Below, in pieces: positions 63,958 through 64,000 of a DNA stretch of 64,000 bases. The translations under genes and the position numbers were made by a program. The number at the start of each line of letters is the position of its first letter. Position 1 is the first letter of the stretch. Origin of the DNA: Methylococcales bacterium (GTDB lineage Bacteria; Pseudomonadota; Gammaproteobacteria; Methylococcales; Methylomonadaceae); NCBI GenBank assembly GCA_026399075.1, contig JAPLRR010000027.1, positions 78,325 to 142,324 on the forward strand, written 5' to 3'. Below the pieces are notes generated by a model. It was given only the letters and a program-made list of their open reading frames with translations. It ran no database searches and was not told the DNA's origin.

Positions 63958-64000
63958 ATGTCTCGCCACCCAGAACTATACCAATGGATCGACACCGTTG
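63958..64000 (+). CDS. N-terminal fragment, probable transposase
   Basis: Only 14 codons are present (MSRHPELYQWIDTV), cut by the right edge. The start resembles the N-terminus of some transposases, and the hairpin plus non-coding sequence in front fits an insertion-sequence end. The identification rests on few residues and is tentative. Confidence 0.4.
   Translation, partial: MSRHPELYQWIDTV

Overview
The window reads as chromosomal DNA of a gammaproteobacterial methylotroph, most likely a type I methanotroph (Methylococcales). The strongest evidence is an mtdA / glycerate 2-kinase / glyA operon for C1 transfer to tetrahydrofolate and serine-cycle steps, set beside typical gammaproteobacterial blocks: ygfB-pepP divergent from zapB-like/zapA with 6S RNA, and trpFBA-accD-folC-dedD-cvpA-purF-metZ. 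No methane or methanol oxidation genes lie in the window, so the assignment to methanotrophs is inference. I found no rRNA, tRNA or CRISPR array.

Layout. 1-2.1 kb: aminopeptidase P (cut by the left edge), ygfB, the Z-ring genes and 6S RNA. 2.2-7.4 kb: the C1/serine operon (mtdA, gck, glyA and a small membrane protein) and malate dehydrogenase. 7.5-16.8 kb: a coiled-coil protein, PBP1c, a 658-base AT-rich gap with DnaA-box-like sites, a glycosyltransferase, a YigZ protein, trpS, mtaB and a SpmA-SpmB fusion. 17-22.3 kb is the most accessory-looking part. Here hisI sits directly downstream of a VapBC-type toxin-antitoxin pair. The whole unit (start of hisI, toxin, antitoxin, palindromic repeat) occurs twice in tandem with a different toxin in each copy, followed by a Roco (LRR-Roc-COR) GTPase. 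22.5-28.1 kb: DUF2339, DUF455, NnrS and DUF2721 proteins.

28.1-38.1 kb is a long minus-strand biosynthetic run: trpF, trpB, trpA, accD, folC, a SPOR protein, cvpA, purF, metZ and a PfkB kinase. 38.6-43 kb holds a ComEA-like protein, a YiiX-like peptidase and a large unrecognised membrane protein that appears split by a frameshift at a G run. 43.1-46.7 kb: purE-purK and mtnB-mtnD-mtnC of methionine salvage. 47.1-50.9 kb: hisB-hisH-hisA-hisF, with two AT-rich unknown genes and a tiny ORF wedged between hisA and hisF and overlapping both. 51-57.2 kb: chromate transporter, trmB, a thiS-thiG fusion, DAHP synthase, DHFR and asparaginase. 57.3-63.5 kb: an ABC-F ATPase, UspA, a TM2 protein, a cold-shock protein and a DUF1538/DUF1538/P-II-like/CBS operon. 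The right edge cuts what looks like a transposase start.

How the genes work together. MtdA, glycerate kinase, GlyA and malate dehydrogenase fit one-carbon assimilation through the serine route. The trp, his, pur, met, thi, aro and fol genes are amino acid, nucleotide and cofactor biosynthesis. The parts most worth a second look are the duplicated toxin-antitoxin unit fused to hisI's 5' end, the Roco gene beside it, the insertion inside the his operon, the frameshifted membrane protein, and the DUF1538 operon.
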